Positions 7,628 to 8,490 of a DNA stretch of 8,490 bases are shown piece by piece. Every line of letters begins with the position of its first letter. Within the stretch, counting starts at the first letter, position 1. Under the pieces are notes generated by a model. It was not told the DNA's origin and searched no databases. It was given only the letters and a program-made list of their open reading frames with translations. The stretch covers positions 1-8,490 of the forward strand of contig VAXT01000046.1 of NCBI GenBank assembly GCA_005883245.1. The letters are read 5' to 3'. The position numbers and the translations under genes were made by a program. Origin of the DNA: Actinomycetota bacterium. Its GTDB lineage: Bacteria; Actinomycetota; Thermoleophilia; Gaiellales; Gaiellaceae.

Positions 7628-8490
7628 GCTTCCTCGCCTTCGGCCTGGCGGCGCTCCTCTCCGGCGGCAACCTGCACGCGTTGCAGGTGACGAACGGCTC
7701 GCGCCCGTTCGCGGGCGACAACCGCCTGCTGACGACCGTCTCGCCGAACGGAGACGGTTTTCGCGACCGGGCGATCGTCAGCTTCCGGCTCGACCGCGCG
7801 GCGAACGTGCGCCTCGACGTGCTGCGGACGGACACGCTGCACCCGGGCCGCGCGACGAAGACGGTCTGGACGACGACGAAGCGCTTCGGCGCGGGCCGGC
7901 AGCAGATCGTCTGGCATCCGGCGCAGGGCACAGAGCCGCGCACATACCTCCTGCGCTTGACCGTCGGCAAACGGGTCTACATGAACTGGCCCGGCAGGCG
8001 CCGCGAGGCGCCCGTCGTCCGCATCCAGGGCATCGAAGCCGAGTTCCCGCACCGCAGCTACGCGCCCGGCGACGAGGCCGACCTGCGGATCTCGACGGAC
8101 GCGCCAACGCTGCGGCTCCAGGTCTTCTACTACTCGAGCCAGGCGATCCGGCACGGGAAGGACTTCAAGACAGCAGGGACGGCGATGACGAGCCCGGTGC
8201 GCGTCGACTGGCGGACGCACCGCGACGCTCCTGGAGCGCTGCGTGTCGTTCGGGCCGGCAACTGGCCGAACGGCCTCTACTTCGTGCGACTGAGCGGGCC
8301 CGACGGACGGGTCGGCTACGCGCCGTTCGTCGTGACGCGACGCGTTCCGAGCTCACGCGTCGCGGTCGTCCTCTCGACGAACACGTGGCAGGCGTACAAC
8401 TTCTGGGACGCGAACGGCGACGGTTGGGGCGACAGCTGGTACGTCAGCGGCGCCACGCGGAGCGTCGACCTCGAGCGGCCGTTCCTCGAC
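7624..8490 (+). CDS. Secreted multidomain protein with DMFase large-subunit-like domain (3' end outside window)
   Basis: The 289 visible codons start at an ATG overlapping the antiporter stop. Residues about 1-19 are hydrophobic and look like a short signal peptide or anchor. Residues about 37-120 resemble a FlgD/Ig-like beta-sandwich: TTVSPNGDGFRDRAIVSFRL (37-56) has the S-P-N-G-D-G hallmark and is followed by alternating strands. A second beta domain spans about 133-238. From about 245 the sequence RVAVVLSTNTWQAYNFW (245-261) matches the T-N-T-W-Q-A-Y-N block I know from the C-terminal domain of N,N-dimethylformamidase beta subunits and related proteins, and ERPF (284-287) also fits. The block is normally followed at once by GG-S-x-Y; here D-A-N-G-D-G-W-G-D (262-270) intervenes. 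Amidase activity is not implied: the domain also occurs in proteins of unknown role, and the rest is not visible. The antiporter's relation to it is unclear beyond shared transcription. Confidence 0.83.
   Translation, partial: MSFLAFGLAALLSGGNLHALQVTNGSRPFAGDNRLLTTVSPNGDGFRDRAIVSFRLDRAANVRLDVLRTDTLHPGRATKTVWTTTKRFGAGRQQIVWHPAQGTEPRTYLLRLTVGKRVYMNWPGRRREAPVVRIQGIEAEFPHRSYAPGDEADLRISTDAPTLRLQVFYYSSQAIRHGKDFKTAGTAMTSPVRVDWRTHRDAPGALRVVRAGNWPNGLYFVRLSGPDGRVGYAPFVVTRRVPSSRVAVVLSTNTWQAYNFWDANGDGWGDSWYVSGATRSVDLERPFLD

Noticed and set aside
7225..8220. Minus-strand open frame of 331 residues opposite the antiporter end and the secreted protein
   Set aside because: Arg/Ala-rich shadow. The plus strand encodes consistent antiporter and DMFase-like motifs.

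Overview
The window is uniformly GC-rich (mostly about 65-75% G+C by eye), with GTG and TTG starts and overlapping stop/start codons. The proteins most resemble what I remember from deep-branching Actinobacteriota such as Thermoleophilia (Gaiella or Solirubrobacter relatives). That placement rests on recall of protein style, not on a search.

Layout. Bases 1-3270 (minus strand) hold a tightly packed queA-tgt-yajC-secD operon, read right to left and running off the left edge inside secD; secF would be expected next. It joins the last steps of tRNA queuosine synthesis (Tgt, QueA) to Sec translocase auxiliary subunits (YajC, SecD), a common bacterial gene order. Bases 3298-3744 (plus strand) hold a small coiled-coil protein of unknown function. 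It diverges from queA and converges on the next operon so closely that both stop codons share one CTAG. Bases 3741-6365 (minus strand) hold a three-gene unit: a secreted beta-rich protein, then an OmpR-type response regulator, then a membrane histidine kinase. From 6440 (plus strand) a cation/proton antiporter is followed, with an ATGA overlap, by a secreted protein whose visible end resembles the C-terminal domain of the N,N-dimethylformamidase large subunit. That gene runs off the right edge.

What stands out. Two operon proteins look structurally altered while staying in frame. QueA keeps about its first 206 residues, but its C-terminal third is replaced by a roughly 100-residue module with a WDPVGV...DEYENY signature, in a stretch of clearly lower G+C, with an 8-bp direct repeat at the junction. 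SecD appears to lack the usual LGLDLxGG segment that follows its first membrane helix. Smaller oddities are an E-to-V change in the Tgt substrate-pocket motif, an antiporter without a cytosolic regulatory domain, and an Asp/Asn-rich calcium-loop-like insert in the DMFase-like motif.

No RNA genes, CRISPR arrays, insertion sequences or convincing intrinsic terminators were seen. The only gaps between genes are very short: 3271-3297, 5849-5876 and 6366-6439.
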